Positions 27,049 to 36,787 are shown, counted from the first letter of the stretch. The stretch is DNA of 64,000 nt from Pseudoalteromonas peptidolytica (GCF_012641745.1 NZ_WEHZ01000004.1:62001-126000); one strand, 5' to 3'. The notes: generated by a model from the letters alone, not told the origin. Made by a program: numbers and translations.

Positions 27049-27771
27049 TTACTCTTTTGGAGTGGCATAAGCACCAATCCGTTGTAAATACATTTTTGTC
27101 TGGCATGGGTAATTGGTAAAAATACCATCTACACCATAATCAATCATCATATCTATGTCTTGTTGTTTATCGACCGTATAGGCAAATACCTTAAGGCCTC
27201 TAGACTTTGCATCCAACACATACTCATGGTTGATAAAATTCTTGTCCATATGAATGCTGTAAGCATGCAGTGATCCGGCAAATTGCGCATAGTGGATTGG
27301 AATAGAAGCGGTCAGTGCGCCAATTCTCACCCAAGGCAACTTTTGCTTCAACCATAGCAGTTGATGATGATCGAATGATGAAATGAGCAACTGCTCACGG
27401 TTGATAATACCCTGTTGAATATGCGCTTCAATGTAGGAAACAAATTTATCCAAACCAAAAGTATGCTTAAGCTCTAAATTAATATCAGTTCGCGTACCAA
27501 TGGTAGTAAACACTTGTTGCAAAGTGGGAATTTTTTGTCCTTTACCCGCATCCAGCGTTGCTAAGTAAGCTTGGCTTTGTTCATTCACTCTGCCGACGCC
27601 ATTTGTGGTTCTATCAAGCCAAGTATCATGAATAATCGCGTAATCATCTGCGCAGCTTTGCACATCTAACTCTATACCATCAACACCAATATCTAACGCT
27701 GCCTCTATAGCTGCAAGCGTATTTTCGGGGTAACTGCCACTGGCTCCACGATGCGCTAAGACTTGAATCAT
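27049..27771 (-). CDS. Glycerophosphodiester phosphodiesterase, cytoplasmic type
   Basis: A 240-residue enzyme starting MIQVLAHRGASGSYPENT, which contains the catalytic HRG and ENT motifs. ELDVQ and IHDTWLDRTTNG are the metal and second-histidine segments. It has no signal peptide, so it resembles cytoplasmic UgpQ. It releases glycerol-3-phosphate from glycerophosphodiesters. I chose ATG 27771, which overlaps the stop of the DMT exporter gene in ATGA; the longer frame to 27795 has no good site. Confidence 0.93.
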   Translation of the reverse strand: MIQVLAHRGASGSYPENTLAAIEAALDIGVDGIELDVQSCADDYAIIHDTWLDRTTNGVGRVNEQSQAYLATLDAGKGQKIPTLQQVFTTIGTRTDINLELKHTFGLDKFVSYIEAHIQQGIINREQLLISSFDHHQLLWLKQKLPWVRIGALTASIPIHYAQFAGSLHAYSIHMDKNFINHEYVLDAKSRGLKVFAYTVDKQQDIDMMIDYGVDGIFTNYPCQTKMYLQRIGAYATPKE

Positions 27772-28631
27772 GCTTTTTTCCTTGTAATAGACCAAGTTTC
27801 AAAACAGGCTGCACTAACGACTAACAAGCCACCGAATAATGTTGTTAGCGTTAGCGTCTCGTGTAACAGAATATAAGCTAACAGTGTTCCATACAATGGC
27901 TGTAAACAAGAAATTAATCCGGCTGTGGTAGCAGATAAATGTCTTAAACTTGAGGCAAATAAAGCATGAGGAATAGCCGTAAATACAACCCCAGCTAGCA
28001 GAATGAGTGAAATGTTTTGCGGCGAAACGTGCTGTGGTGGCACGTCAACAAACGCAATGAGCAGCAAACAAGCTACCAGCGTTTGATACAGCATAGTGTG
28101 TGGCCCGCTATAGTGTGAAAAAAATTGTTTTTGTAATAGGTTGCGTAGTGCAAATAGCGCGCCTGAGAATATCCCAGTAATAATACCCAGTGTGACTTGA
28201 TTACCAAGGTTAGCTTCAGGCAACAGTAAGTATATCCCCAGCAATACTGTTGATGCACTGATAATATCTTTGAGTTGTATTTGTTTGCGATTAAATAATG
28301 GCTCTAAAAATACAGTGATCACCGGGTAAGTAAAAAATGCGATGATCCCGATAGCAACGCCAGCCATTTGCATACCGGCAAAATAAGTAACCCAATGCAG
28401 CCCAACAATTGCGCCGAGCATAATCGCGACTAGATAATCTCGTTGATTGTGTAGTTTTATAGGCTGGCGTTGCAGTTTTAATAAAATAAGTAACACAATG
28501 AAAGCAATAGCTGCGCGATAAACAGTAATATCAAGTGCTGATAGTGAAATCAATTTTGAAAATAATGCTGTTCCACCAAACAATAAAACGGCACTATGGA
28601 GCGACAGTAAAGCGGATTGTTTCGGTTGCAT
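27768..28631 (-). CDS. EamA/DMT-superfamily exporter
   Basis: A 287-residue protein with ten predicted membrane helices in two EamA repeats (about residues 8-135 and 150-280). Such proteins export small metabolites or amino acids; the substrate cannot be read from sequence. It is translationally coupled to the phosphodiesterase gene, which may be incidental or may point to lipid-derived compounds. It is divergent from the sensor kinase gene at 28738. Confidence 0.88.
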   Translation of the reverse strand: MQPKQSALLSLHSAVLLFGGTALFSKLISLSALDITVYRAAIAFIVLLILLKLQRQPIKLHNQRDYLVAIMLGAIVGLHWVTYFAGMQMAGVAIGIIAFFTYPVITVFLEPLFNRKQIQLKDIISASTVLLGIYLLLPEANLGNQVTLGIITGIFSGALFALRNLLQKQFFSHYSGPHTMLYQTLVACLLLIAFVDVPPQHVSPQNISLILLAGVVFTAIPHALFASSLRHLSATTAGLISCLQPLYGTLLAYILLHETLTLTTLFGGLLVVSAACFETWSITRKKA

Positions 28632-28737
28632 AAAAAATTATTTTGGCTTTTTTTAGCAGTCTACAAGATTGCGAACACTTGTCACTCCACATCGAACAAT
28701 AAAAGTAAAACAACATTAAAATAATGAGCGGGAGAAC

Positions 28738-29835
28738 GTGGTGGCCATTACCACAGATCACACTTTAGTAGAAAAACGGCGCTCCTTTTGGGATGCCGGT
28801 CCATTGATATTCTCAATTTTTTATTTCTTTCCTTTGGCTTTTAGTTGGACACAAGAAGGGAGCGTTAACCTTGTCGCGCAGCTGTTGATTTATCTCGGAT
28901 TTGTCTGGCTGTATTGGCAGAGTATTGCCAAAACCGGCATTGCTTTAATTACCCTTTTGTCACTGATGACGTTACTGTGTATTGTTGGCAGTTTGGCGAC
29001 AACCGGTACTAGCTCGTTATTTGGTTTTGTTGCTTTTTTTTGCGGTTTTAGTTTACAGGGTAAATACAAAGTTTATGGATTTTTTGGGCTACTCATATCG
29101 ATTTTGTTTACCTCCCATTTTATCATACCAGCGCATACGATTTATTTTTTAATGCCTGCCATTTGTGTTTCATTGGGGCTATTTATCTTTGGCTGGGTAA
29201 CGCATAGAGAGCGAGTACATCGTCAGTTGCAGCGTCAAAGTGAGCAAGAGATAAAACGCCTAGGCGCCGTTGCTGAGCGAGAACGAATTGCACGAGATTT
29301 ACATGATTTACTCGGGCATTCATTGAGTTCTATTGCATTAAAGGCTGAGCTTGCCAGTAAGTTTGCTGCTGCACAGGCGTACGAGCAAGCGCAATCTGAG
29401 GCCCTTCAGGTCGCTGAGCTTGCACGAGAAGCACTGAGCGAAGTACGCCAGGCCGTTACTGGTTATCATCAACTGGCATTAGACGCACAACTTCATATTA
29501 TGGCCTCGCGGCTGAAAGATAAGGGAATTGCTGTGTCGCTAAACCTGAATGCGGTGGAAATAGATAAAGAAAAAGAAGCGAGCTTGTGTTTTTTTGCCAA
29601 AGAGGTATGTACCAATATTATCCGCCATAGCGATGCCGACAAAGTGAGTGTGCAACTGCAACAAACGCAACAGGGCATATCAGTTGAAATTAAAGACAAT
29701 GGTTCAGTGAAGAGTATTAAAGAAGGGAATGGATTAATGGGGATCCGAGCGCGTTTAAAGGAGTGTGGTGGTCAGTTGGTTTATCACACAGAGCAAGGTG
29801 GATATTTTAAAGCTGTTATTGAGGTAGATTTATGA
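28738..29835 (+). CDS. DesK-like sensor histidine kinase
   Basis: A 365-residue kinase of the HisKA_3 class. The N-terminus has four to six membrane helices (about residues 18-155) without a periplasmic domain. The phosphorylation site is RERIARDLHDLLGHSLSS and the ATPase domain ends NGLMGIRARLKECGG. The layout matches DesK, which senses membrane thickness. The start is GTG at 28738 (or 28741) with GGAG upstream. It overlaps the response regulator by 4 bp. No desaturase gene is near, so the target is unknown. Confidence 0.9.
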   Translation: MVAITTDHTLVEKRRSFWDAGPLIFSIFYFFPLAFSWTQEGSVNLVAQLLIYLGFVWLYWQSIAKTGIALITLLSLMTLLCIVGSLATTGTSSLFGFVAFFCGFSLQGKYKVYGFFGLLISILFTSHFIIPAHTIYFLMPAICVSLGLFIFGWVTHRERVHRQLQRQSEQEIKRLGAVAERERIARDLHDLLGHSLSSIALKAELASKFAAAQAYEQAQSEALQVAELAREALSEVRQAVTGYHQLALDAQLHIMASRLKDKGIAVSLNLNAVEIDKEKEASLCFFAKEVCTNIIRHSDADKVSVQLQQTQQGISVEIKDNGSVKSIKEGNGLMGIRARLKECGGQLVYHTEQGGYFKAVIEVDL

Positions 29836-30434
29836 TCCGCGTGTTTATTGTTGAAGATCAAGCATTAGTTAGAGGTGCTATCGTTGCACTTTTAAGTTTA
29901 GATCAGGATATTGAAGTAATAGGAGATGCTGAAAATGGTCAGGTTGCCAAAGAAAAACTCAAGTCTTTAAGCCCAGATGTTGTGCTGACCGATATAGAGA
30001 TGCCTCATATTACAGGACTTGAGCTTGCCCAGCATTTGCAACAAACACAGCCTAACTGCAAAGTGGTCATCATGACAACCTTTTCCAAAGCAGGCTACAT
30101 TCGCCGCGCAATTACACTAGGAGTGAATGGCTTTGTTTTGAAAGAAGCGCCAAGCGAGTACTTACTATCAACCTTAAAAAAAGTGATGAATGGGCAAAAG
30201 GTAATTGATCCTGAGCTGGCTTTATATGCACTTGAAGATGCTGATCCTTTGACAGATAAAGAACGCAGGGCATTACGATTGGCAGGAGAGGGCTTAAAAA
30301 CGACGGAAATTGCAGCTCAATTATTCTTAAGTGACGGAACCGTAAGAAATTATCTTTCGGATGCTATCGCCAAATTACATGCGACAAATCGAATTGATGC
30401 AGCAAGGATCGCGAAGCAAAAAGGGTGGCTGTAA
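29832..30434 (+). CDS. DesR/NarL-type response regulator
   Basis: A 200-residue regulator: a receiver domain with VEDQALVRGAI and the phospho-acceptor aspartate in VVLTDIEMPHITG, a conserved threonine (IMTTFSKAGY) and lysine (VLKEA), then a LuxR-type helix-turn-helix (LKTTEIAAQLFLSDGTVRNYLSDAIAKLH). It is the partner of the kinase just upstream, with an ATGA overlap. In DesR-like systems it would control membrane lipid genes, which is not shown here. Confidence 0.93.
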   Translation: MIRVFIVEDQALVRGAIVALLSLDQDIEVIGDAENGQVAKEKLKSLSPDVVLTDIEMPHITGLELAQHLQQTQPNCKVVIMTTFSKAGYIRRAITLGVNGFVLKEAPSEYLLSTLKKVMNGQKVIDPELALYALEDADPLTDKERRALRLAGEGLKTTEIAAQLFLSDGTVRNYLSDAIAKLHATNRIDAARIAKQKGWL

Positions 30435-30542
30435 GGTATTGTAATAGCATATATTCACTTAATACTTCAAAATAATGTTAAGCAGTACTATACTGCGCTA
30501 CTTCACAAAGTAATGATAATGTATTAATTTTGAGTGTTGTTG

Positions 30543-32729
30543 ATGGATCCTAAATTCCTTATTCAAGTAACCGCAATTACCACGGTGGTTTGCACTGTAT
30601 TTATGGCGGTAAACTGGTTTATTAATAAGGCTCTCCCAGGCACTCGAGATTGGCTGTGTTTTATTGCATTGACGGGGATTGGATGTGGGCTGCTGGCTGC
30701 CTATACATTACCCGTCACATTTTCTATTTTTATTCCTAATTTAGCCATAGCAATAGGTTTATTCTATCTTACTCGGGGTGTGGACGCCTTTTTTGCAGTT
30801 CAGAGTAACTATATGCCTTGGTATGTGCTTGGGGCTATCGGAATTCCAAGTTTTAGTTATTTCTTATACGTAGACTTTAATTTTATTGCACGGGTCATAC
30901 TCAATTATTTGGTGTGGGCAATGGCAATGATTTATTGTTTAAGAGCGCTAAATCAAGGCCAAAAGTTGTTATCAAAAGACTTTACTGTGGCACATTGGGC
31001 ATTTGGTTTATCTTGTTTTAGCCTGCTGTTGGTATTTACCTTCAGGGCTGTCATGTTAGGTAGCTACTCAGTAACAGATAGCTTAGTGTCAGCAAATTGG
31101 GTTAATCAATTCTTCTCCGTGTCAGTAAGCACTATGCCATTGTTGCTATGCTTTTCACTTTGTCTGTTGTGTAGTAGCCGTCGTGAAAAAGAATTGCAAA
31201 GCTTGAAAACGGCTGCTGAACAGTCAGCTCAAATCAAAGGCCAGTTTTTAACCCTGCTAAGTCATGAATTAAGAACACCGTTAAATGCCATTGTTGGGCA
31301 CGCAGAATCACTTAAAAAGGTTCCGCGTGAGCCTGCTCGTCATGCTGAACTGTGTGATGTGATAGTTCATGCTGCGATGTCGATGTCTGATTTAGCCAAT
31401 CAAGTGCTGCTACAGGCAAAGGGCGAGTATGCAGCACAAAACCGCGTGCCTTTCTCCCTTTATAGTCTTGCTCAAGAGCTAGTACGTTTATTACAGCCCC
31501 TCGCATTAGCAAAGGGCCTGAGTTTGAAGGTGGAAGTCAAAGGTTTATATCCGCAGGATGTGCATGTTGTAGAGCAAGATACGTTAGCACTGATACTAAG
31601 AAATTTGCTTTCAAATGCGATAAAATATACCGACAAAGGGTGTATTACGCTAAGCCTTGAAGGCGCAGCTAGAGAAGACGATAAGCAAGCGATTCGGTTT
31701 GCTATTCGCGATACAGGAAAAGGCTTAACTGAGGCACAAATAGAAAGAATTTTTGAACCCTTCGTCACTCTCGACAGCGAACAATCTATCTCACATAGTG
31801 CCGGGATTGGTTTGGCGCTCTGTAAACAACTATTACATGGGCTAGCAGCGAACTTGGACGTAAAAAGTCAGTTAGGACAAGGAACTGAGTTTAGCTTTGA
31901 ATTAACTTGCCAATGTAGTAACACGCCAATACAGCAAGGTCAGTTGAGTGCGGAAAAACTGCCATTGAATGTATTGGTTGTTGAGGATAATGCAATAAAT
32001 GTTGAGGTGATCAGCAATTACCTAAATGATATGGTTACGCAGTTTTCTCTAGTTAAAAGCTTGGCAGAGGCTGAAGTTACTCTACTTGCGCATCATTTTG
32101 ATATTGTTTTATTAGATATGCATTTACCTGATGGGCATGGCCTTGAGTGGTTCAAAACTCGATTTACTGAAATTGGTTTTACGAAAAAAGTCAAAGTAAT
32201 CGCGTTGACAGGTGATGGCGACCCTGAATTGAAAAGGCGATGCTTACAAGCTGGTATGCAGGATTGTTTAACAAAGCCGGTGATGCCAAGTCGTCTCTAT
32301 GCGGTATTAGAAAGCTCAACGATCAAACAAGTTTCCTCCATTGAGCGCAAAGTGTTGATTGACCGGCCTAAATTTTTAGAGCTTGTACACAGTGAAGCAT
32401 CGGGAGTTTTAGCAACCAAACTGATGTACCTTGCAGATAGATTTGAATATGAAATTGCCCAGATAAAGGGGTTAATTGAGCTAGATGTTCAGGATTTGGC
32501 AGCAGAAAAGCTGCATTATATCGAGGCCGAAGCGCAGAACTTTGGCATGATAAACTTAGTCGAACATATTCAAAGCTTACAATCTCAGTTACTACAAACT
32601 GGTTCGACAATAGATTGGGATACACTCGCTGCTGTGGCTCGTCAGTCTGTTGAGCGTCTATTAGAGTTACATGCACAGCTGGTAACCCCACAGAGTCATT
32701 CAAATCAGGCAGTGAATTTATCAGCATAA
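30543..32729 (+). CDS. Hybrid sensor histidine kinase with receiver and worn HPt domain
   Basis: A 728-residue protein. ATG 30543 is chosen over GTG 30534. Seven membrane helices occupy about residues 1-210. HisKA follows (LLSHELRTPLNAIVGH), then HATPase_c (NLLSNAIKYTDKG, GLTEAQIERIFEPF, IGLALCKQLL) and a receiver with VVEDNAINV and the acceptor D in VLLDMHLPDG. The C-terminal domain resembles an HPt, but its phospho-histidine motif reads LHYIEAEAQNFG where HxLKGxxxxxG is usual, keeping the histidine and losing K and G. It has no linked response regulator gene, so the phosphate acceptor lies elsewhere. Confidence 0.9.
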   Translation: MDPKFLIQVTAITTVVCTVFMAVNWFINKALPGTRDWLCFIALTGIGCGLLAAYTLPVTFSIFIPNLAIAIGLFYLTRGVDAFFAVQSNYMPWYVLGAIGIPSFSYFLYVDFNFIARVILNYLVWAMAMIYCLRALNQGQKLLSKDFTVAHWAFGLSCFSLLLVFTFRAVMLGSYSVTDSLVSANWVNQFFSVSVSTMPLLLCFSLCLLCSSRREKELQSLKTAAEQSAQIKGQFLTLLSHELRTPLNAIVGHAESLKKVPREPARHAELCDVIVHAAMSMSDLANQVLLQAKGEYAAQNRVPFSLYSLAQELVRLLQPLALAKGLSLKVEVKGLYPQDVHVVEQDTLALILRNLLSNAIKYTDKGCITLSLEGAAREDDKQAIRFAIRDTGKGLTEAQIERIFEPFVTLDSEQSISHSAGIGLALCKQLLHGLAANLDVKSQLGQGTEFSFELTCQCSNTPIQQGQLSAEKLPLNVLVVEDNAINVEVISNYLNDMVTQFSLVKSLAEAEVTLLAHHFDIVLLDMHLPDGHGLEWFKTRFTEIGFTKKVKVIALTGDGDPELKRRCLQAGMQDCLTKPVMPSRLYAVLESSTIKQVSSIERKVLIDRPKFLELVHSEASGVLATKLMYLADRFEYEIAQIKGLIELDVQDLAAEKLHYIEAEAQNFGMINLVEHIQSLQSQLLQTGSTIDWDTLAAVARQSVERLLELHAQLVTPQSHSNQAVNLSA

Positions 32730-32994
32730 TAGGCTTCATCTGGTGTTATGTAGGTTATTTATTTTGTATGTTTTCATGCAAATAGCACTGTAGTTAAAGT
32801 ATAAGCTTTTGATATTATTAAATATAGGCAAGGTTAGTTTTTGCATGAAAATGGGGGATATAACTTCACTCACTTTTCGGATGACTTAACCGATTTAAGC
32901 TATGACTCAAAAGGTTGGTTTTTAAATATCGTTGGTAAATTTTAGCCAAAGGCTTGAATTGATAATTATCATCAAGCCGATATATGAACTTATT
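32730..32994. other. Intergenic region with an AT-rich palindrome
   Basis: No gene seen. GGCTTGA and TCAAGCC (32951-32978) enclose the perfect palindrome TGATAATTATCA (32960-32971), which could be a weak Fur-like site or the end hairpin of the kinase transcript. No T-run follows. Confidence 0.4.
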
Positions 32995-33024
32995 TTGAAT
33001 TCGCATACTGTGTTCACTGATAAT
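32995..33024 (+). promoter_or_regulatory. rnr: Predicted sigma-70 promoter of rnr
   Basis: TTGAAT (32995-33000) and GATAAT (33019-33024) with 18-bp spacing. Transcription would start near 33031, so the mRNA would begin with the hairpin at 33035. Confidence 0.55.
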
Positions 33025-33034
33025 TAATGCGAGT

Positions 33035-33061
33035 GCTGTTATTTTGGGTTAAAATAACAGC
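33035..33061 (+). promoter_or_regulatory. 5' UTR hairpin before rnr
   Basis: GCTGTTATTTT and AAAATAACAGC form a perfect 11-bp stem around GGGTT, 23 bp before the rnr start. It would be at the very 5' end of the mRNA and may influence stability or translation of this RNase. Confidence 0.6.
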
Positions 33062-33084
33062 ATAGCTTATTTAACAAGACAGTA

Positions 33085-35571
33085 ATGCCAAAACAGGATC
33101 CCTATCTCGATAGAGAACAGCAAAAATACGACAACCCCGTACCCAGTCGCGAATTTATCTTAGAACACATTAAAAGCGCGGCCAAACCTCCTTCTTTCTC
33201 TCAACTGTGTTTCGACTTAAAAGTGCTAGACGAAGAGCGTCAAGTCGCACTTAAACGCCGCTTGCGCGCGATGGAGCGAGATGGTCAGTTACACTTCAAT
33301 AAATTCAAGTGTTACACCATTCCAAGCGATGATGGCTTAGTGAAAGGCCGTGTTGTTGGCCATCGTGACGGCTTTGGCTTTTTAGAAGTGGAAGGCGAAC
33401 CCAAAGATTGGTTTATCACTAAATATCAGATGGAGCGAGTGCTACATGGCGATTGGGTGCTAGCTAAAGCTGGTAGCCGAGGGTCGGGTGGTAAGGTTGA
33501 GGCACGCATTGTCCGCGTGCTTGAAAAAGAACGAGCCCCTGTAGTCGGTCGGTATTTTGTTGAGTTTGGCATGGCGGTAGTGGTGCCAGAAGATCCGCGT
33601 ATTACGCAAGATATTATCATAGTACCAGGTCAAGAAAATGGTGCTCGCCATAATCAAATGGTGCAAGTAGAGATCACTCAAAGTCCAAGTAAGCAAATGA
33701 ATGCAATGGGCAAAGTGCTTGAAGTATTAGGTGACCATATGGCACCTGGTATGGAAATTGAAGTGGCACTACGTAATCACGATATTCCTCATGAATGGCT
33801 AAGTGAAGTTGAAGCACAAGTAGCAAATCTTGGTGAGTTTGTTGAAGAGTCAGCTAAACAAGGTCGTGTTGATCTGCGCGAGTTGCCGTTAGTAACCATT
33901 GATGGCGAAGATGCCCGGGACTTTGACGATGCGGTATATTGTGAGCGTAAAAAGTCAGGTGGCTGGCGTTTATGGGTGGCCATTGCTGATGTTTCTCACT
34001 ATGTAGGTAAAGGCACTGCGCTTGACAAAGAAGCGATAGAGCGTGGAAATTCTGTGTATTTCCCTGAGCAAGTTGTGCCTATGCTTCCAAAGGTGCTGTC
34101 CAACGGCTTGTGCTCGCTAAACCCAAAAGTTGACCGTTTGTGTATGGTCGCTGAAATGACAGTGTCTGAAGCTGGTCGCTTATCGGGCTATCGTTTTTAC
34201 GAAGCAGTGATGAACTCTCACGCCCGTTTAACGTACACCAAAGTTCATGCGATTTTACAAGGCGATGAAAAACTGAGGGCTGATTATCAGCCACTTGTGC
34301 CTCATCTCACAGAGCTTCATAACATGTATATGGCGCTCAAAGCGGCAAGGCAGGAGCGTGGTGCAATTGAGTTTGAAACCCTAGAAACACGTTTTGTTTT
34401 TAACGCGCATCGTAAGATTGACTCTATTGTGCCTGTTGTTAGAAACGACGCCCATAAGTTGATTGAAGAATGTATGATCTTGGCGAATGTGTCTGCGGCA
34501 AAGCTATTGGAAAAACACGAAGCCCATAGTTTGTACCGTGTTCATGATGAGCCAGATCCTGAAAGGTTGAGCCAGTTTAGACAATTCTTGCAAGACTTGG
34601 GTATTGAAAGCCAATTACCTAACGATCCGTCGCCAGAGGAGTTGACGCAAGCGCTTGAGTCATTGGGAGATCGCCCTGAAAAAGAATTGATCCAAACCAT
34701 GTTACTGCGCTCAATGAAGCAAGCAGTATATCAGCCAGAAAATATTGGTCACTTTGGTTTGGCATTAAAAGCCTATGCCCACTTTACTTCACCGATCCGT
34801 CGTTACCCAGATTTAGTCGTGCATCGTGCGATCAAAGGCATCTTGCAGCAACAAGAGCAACCCGTGAGTGGCGCTTATATTTATAACGAAGATGAAGTAA
34901 AACAACTCGGTGAGCAGTGCTCAATGACAGAGCGCCGCGCTGATGACGCGACCCGTGAAGTTGCTGATTGGCTTAAATGTGAGTTTATGCAAGACCATGT
35001 TGGTGATGAGTTTACTGGTGTGATCTCGTCAGTTACCAACTTTGGCTTATTTGTCAGGCTGGACGATTTGCAGATTGACGGTATGATCCATGTCAGCAAT
35101 TTGGGTCATGAATACTTCCATTTTGATGCAGCTAAGCAGTGCTTGATTGGAGAGCATAGCCGTACTGTGTTTAGGTTGGGCGATAAGCTTAATGTCGTGG
35201 TTGCTTCGGTGAGCTTAGATGACCGCCGGATCAATTTAGCATTAGCCGAAGAAGGTCAACAAGACAGATACGCAAGACGAAGAAAGTCAGCTAAGGGTGC
35301 TGCTGGTAGTGTTCGTGCACAACTTAAAGCAGGCAAGATCCCTGAGACTAAACGCCGTGATGAGACTGACTCGGTAAATGGCAAAGATAAAGGGGCTGGA
35401 AAGTCTAAAAAGCGGAAGAAGACAACGCCAAAAGGTGAGCTTAAAAAAGCGAAAAAAGCCGGTACGCTGAAATCGAAAAAGAAATCGAGCAGCAAAAAAA
35501 CGAAAGGGGCGAAAAGCAAAGCAAAACGTCCTGGTAAAAATGAAAGAAATCGCAGTAAAAAAGCACAATAA
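33085..35571 (+). CDS. rnr: Ribonuclease R
   Basis: An 828-residue 3'-5' exoribonuclease. It has an N-terminal winged helix and two cold-shock domains. The RNB catalytic core follows, with DGEDARDFDDAVYC (metal-binding aspartates, about residue 275), the ERR-containing EQCSMTERRADDATREV and the S1 domain (GDEFTGVISSVTNFGLFVRL). The last 70 residues are rich in Lys and Ser, as usual for RNase R. It degrades structured RNA, including tRNA and rRNA fragments. rlmB follows 21 bp later, the E. coli order. Confidence 0.98.
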   Translation: MPKQDPYLDREQQKYDNPVPSREFILEHIKSAAKPPSFSQLCFDLKVLDEERQVALKRRLRAMERDGQLHFNKFKCYTIPSDDGLVKGRVVGHRDGFGFLEVEGEPKDWFITKYQMERVLHGDWVLAKAGSRGSGGKVEARIVRVLEKERAPVVGRYFVEFGMAVVVPEDPRITQDIIIVPGQENGARHNQMVQVEITQSPSKQMNAMGKVLEVLGDHMAPGMEIEVALRNHDIPHEWLSEVEAQVANLGEFVEESAKQGRVDLRELPLVTIDGEDARDFDDAVYCERKKSGGWRLWVAIADVSHYVGKGTALDKEAIERGNSVYFPEQVVPMLPKVLSNGLCSLNPKVDRLCMVAEMTVSEAGRLSGYRFYEAVMNSHARLTYTKVHAILQGDEKLRADYQPLVPHLTELHNMYMALKAARQERGAIEFETLETRFVFNAHRKIDSIVPVVRNDAHKLIEECMILANVSAAKLLEKHEAHSLYRVHDEPDPERLSQFRQFLQDLGIESQLPNDPSPEELTQALESLGDRPEKELIQTMLLRSMKQAVYQPENIGHFGLALKAYAHFTSPIRRYPDLVVHRAIKGILQQQEQPVSGAYIYNEDEVKQLGEQCSMTERRADDATREVADWLKCEFMQDHVGDEFTGVISSVTNFGLFVRLDDLQIDGMIHVSNLGHEYFHFDAAKQCLIGEHSRTVFRLGDKLNVVVASVSLDDRRINLALAEEGQQDRYARRRKSAKGAAGSVRAQLKAGKIPETKRRDETDSVNGKDKGAGKSKKRKKTTPKGELKKAKKAGTLKSKKKSSSKKTKGAKSKAKRPGKNERNRSKKAQ

Positions 35572-35592
35572 ATCTAAAGCGGGAGCTTTAAC

Positions 35593-36333
35593 GTGAGTAA
35601 CGAATTAATTTTTGGCTTTCATTCAATCGAAGCCATTTTGAATAACGCGCCGGAGCGCTTTTTAGAAATTTATGCACTAAAGGGACGTGAAGATAAGCGC
35701 TTAAATCAAGTGGTCAATGAGGCGCGTAAATTTGGTATTTCGGTGCAATTTATGCAGCGTAAAGCGCTTGATAACAAAGCAAATGGTGAGCAACATCAGG
35801 GCATTATTGCCAATGTTAAAGCGGCGCGGGCTTTCAATGAAAAAGATCTTGATGACATCATTCAACGAGAAACCACACCGTTTTTCTTGGTGTTGGATGG
35901 GGTGACAGATCCTCACAACTTAGGAGCTTGCTTACGTAGTGCGGATGCAGCTGGTGTACATGGTGTGATTGTACCTAAAGATAAGTCAGCAAAACTGAAT
36001 GGCACGGCAAGAAAAGTGGCATGTGGTGCAGCCGAAACGGTTCCGCTCATTCAAGTGACGAACCTTGCTCGTACGTTGCGTGATATTAAAGAGGCAGGAG
36101 TGTGGGTAGTTGGTACCGCTGGAGAAACTGATACCGTTGTGTTTGATGCCAACCTAACAGGGCCTATGGCCATCGTTATGGGGGCGGAAGGGGATGGTAT
36201 GCGCCGCCTAACACGTGAGCACTGTGATGAGCTGGTAAAGATCCCTATGGTCGGTAGCGTATCTAGCTTAAATGTGTCGGTTGCCACTGGTGTATGTTTG
36301 TTTGAAGTATTGAGACAGCGCTCGGCACTTTAA
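35593..36333 (+). CDS. rlmB: 23S rRNA (guanosine-2'-O)-methyltransferase RlmB
   Basis: A 246-residue SpoU-family (SPOUT) methylase. The N-terminal substrate-binding domain starts [10 protein letters not shown]. The catalytic knot has [16 protein letters not shown], then [12 protein letters not shown] and the [16 protein letters not shown] signature. It methylates G2251 of 23S rRNA with SAM. The gene has a GGGAG ribosome site and is co-transcribed with rnr. A repeat array follows it. Confidence 0.97.
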   Translation: MSNELIFGFHSIEAILNNAPERFLEIYALKGREDKRLNQVVNEARKFGISVQFMQRKALDNKANGEQHQGIIANVKAARAFNEKDLDDIIQRETTPFFLVLDGVTDPHNLGACLRSADAAGVHGVIVPKDKSAKLNGTARKVACGAAETVPLIQVTNLARTLRDIKEAGVWVVGTAGETDTVVFDANLTGPMAIVMGAEGDGMRRLTREHCDELVKIPMVGSVSSLNVSVATGVCLFEVLRQRSAL

Positions 36334-36373
36334 TTATTTGATAAGCGCTGTTTAGAGCAGCGCATCTTTAAAG

Positions 36374-36770
36374 CGGTAAAAGCTCGCAAGGTAAACTTGC
36401 TCCTACACAAATTCGCTTTGGTAGGAGCCGATTTACTCGGCGAGCTTTTTAATAGCGCGCAAGGTAAGTGTATTCCCACACAAATTATCTTTGGTAGGAG
36501 CCGATTTACTCGGCGAGCTTTTTAATAGCGCGCAAGGTAAGTGTATTCCCACACAAATTATCTTTGGTAGGAGCCGATTTACTCGGCGAGCTTTTTAATA
36601 GCGCGCAAGGTAAGTATATTCCCACACAAATTATCTTTGGTAGGAGCCGGTTTACTCGGCGAGCTTTTTAATAGCGCGCAAGGTAAGTGTATTCCCACAC
36701 AAATTATCTTTGGTAGGAGCCGATTTACTCGGCGAGCTTTTTAATAGCGCGCAAGATAAACTTGCTCCCG
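36374..36770. repeat. Tandem BIME/REP array, five 73-bp units
   Basis: Units start with GTAGGAGCCG at 36421, 36494, 36567, 36640 and 36713, an exact 73-bp period; the last unit ends near 36770. Each unit holds a forward hairpin (GAGCCGATTTACTCGGC) and a degenerate reverse partner (CGCGCAAGGTAA). The reverse partner is well preserved only at the array edges (AAGGTAAACTTGCTCCTAC at the left edge). GTAG heads followed by a palindrome are the mark of REP sequences, and paired REPs form BIMEs. The rest of 36334-36787 shows a short GCGCTG/CAGCGC hairpin just after rlmB. Confidence 0.9.
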
Positions 36771-36787
36771 CAAATAAGCGCTGGGTA

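Noticed and set aside
28738..32729. The DesK/DesR-like pair and the hybrid kinase as one signalling system.
   Set aside because: They are separated by about 108 bp with no overlap, and the hybrid kinase has its own receiver. Nothing beyond adjacency links them.
32960..32971. TGATAATTATCA as a Fur box.
   Set aside because: It matches only part of the 19-bp Fur consensus, lacks the 7-1-7 layout, and neighbouring genes have no iron role. Recorded only as a palindrome.
36374..36770. The 73-bp tandem repeats as a CRISPR array.
   Set aside because: Nearly the whole unit is repeated with no variable spacers, each unit contains REP palindromes, and no cas gene is present.
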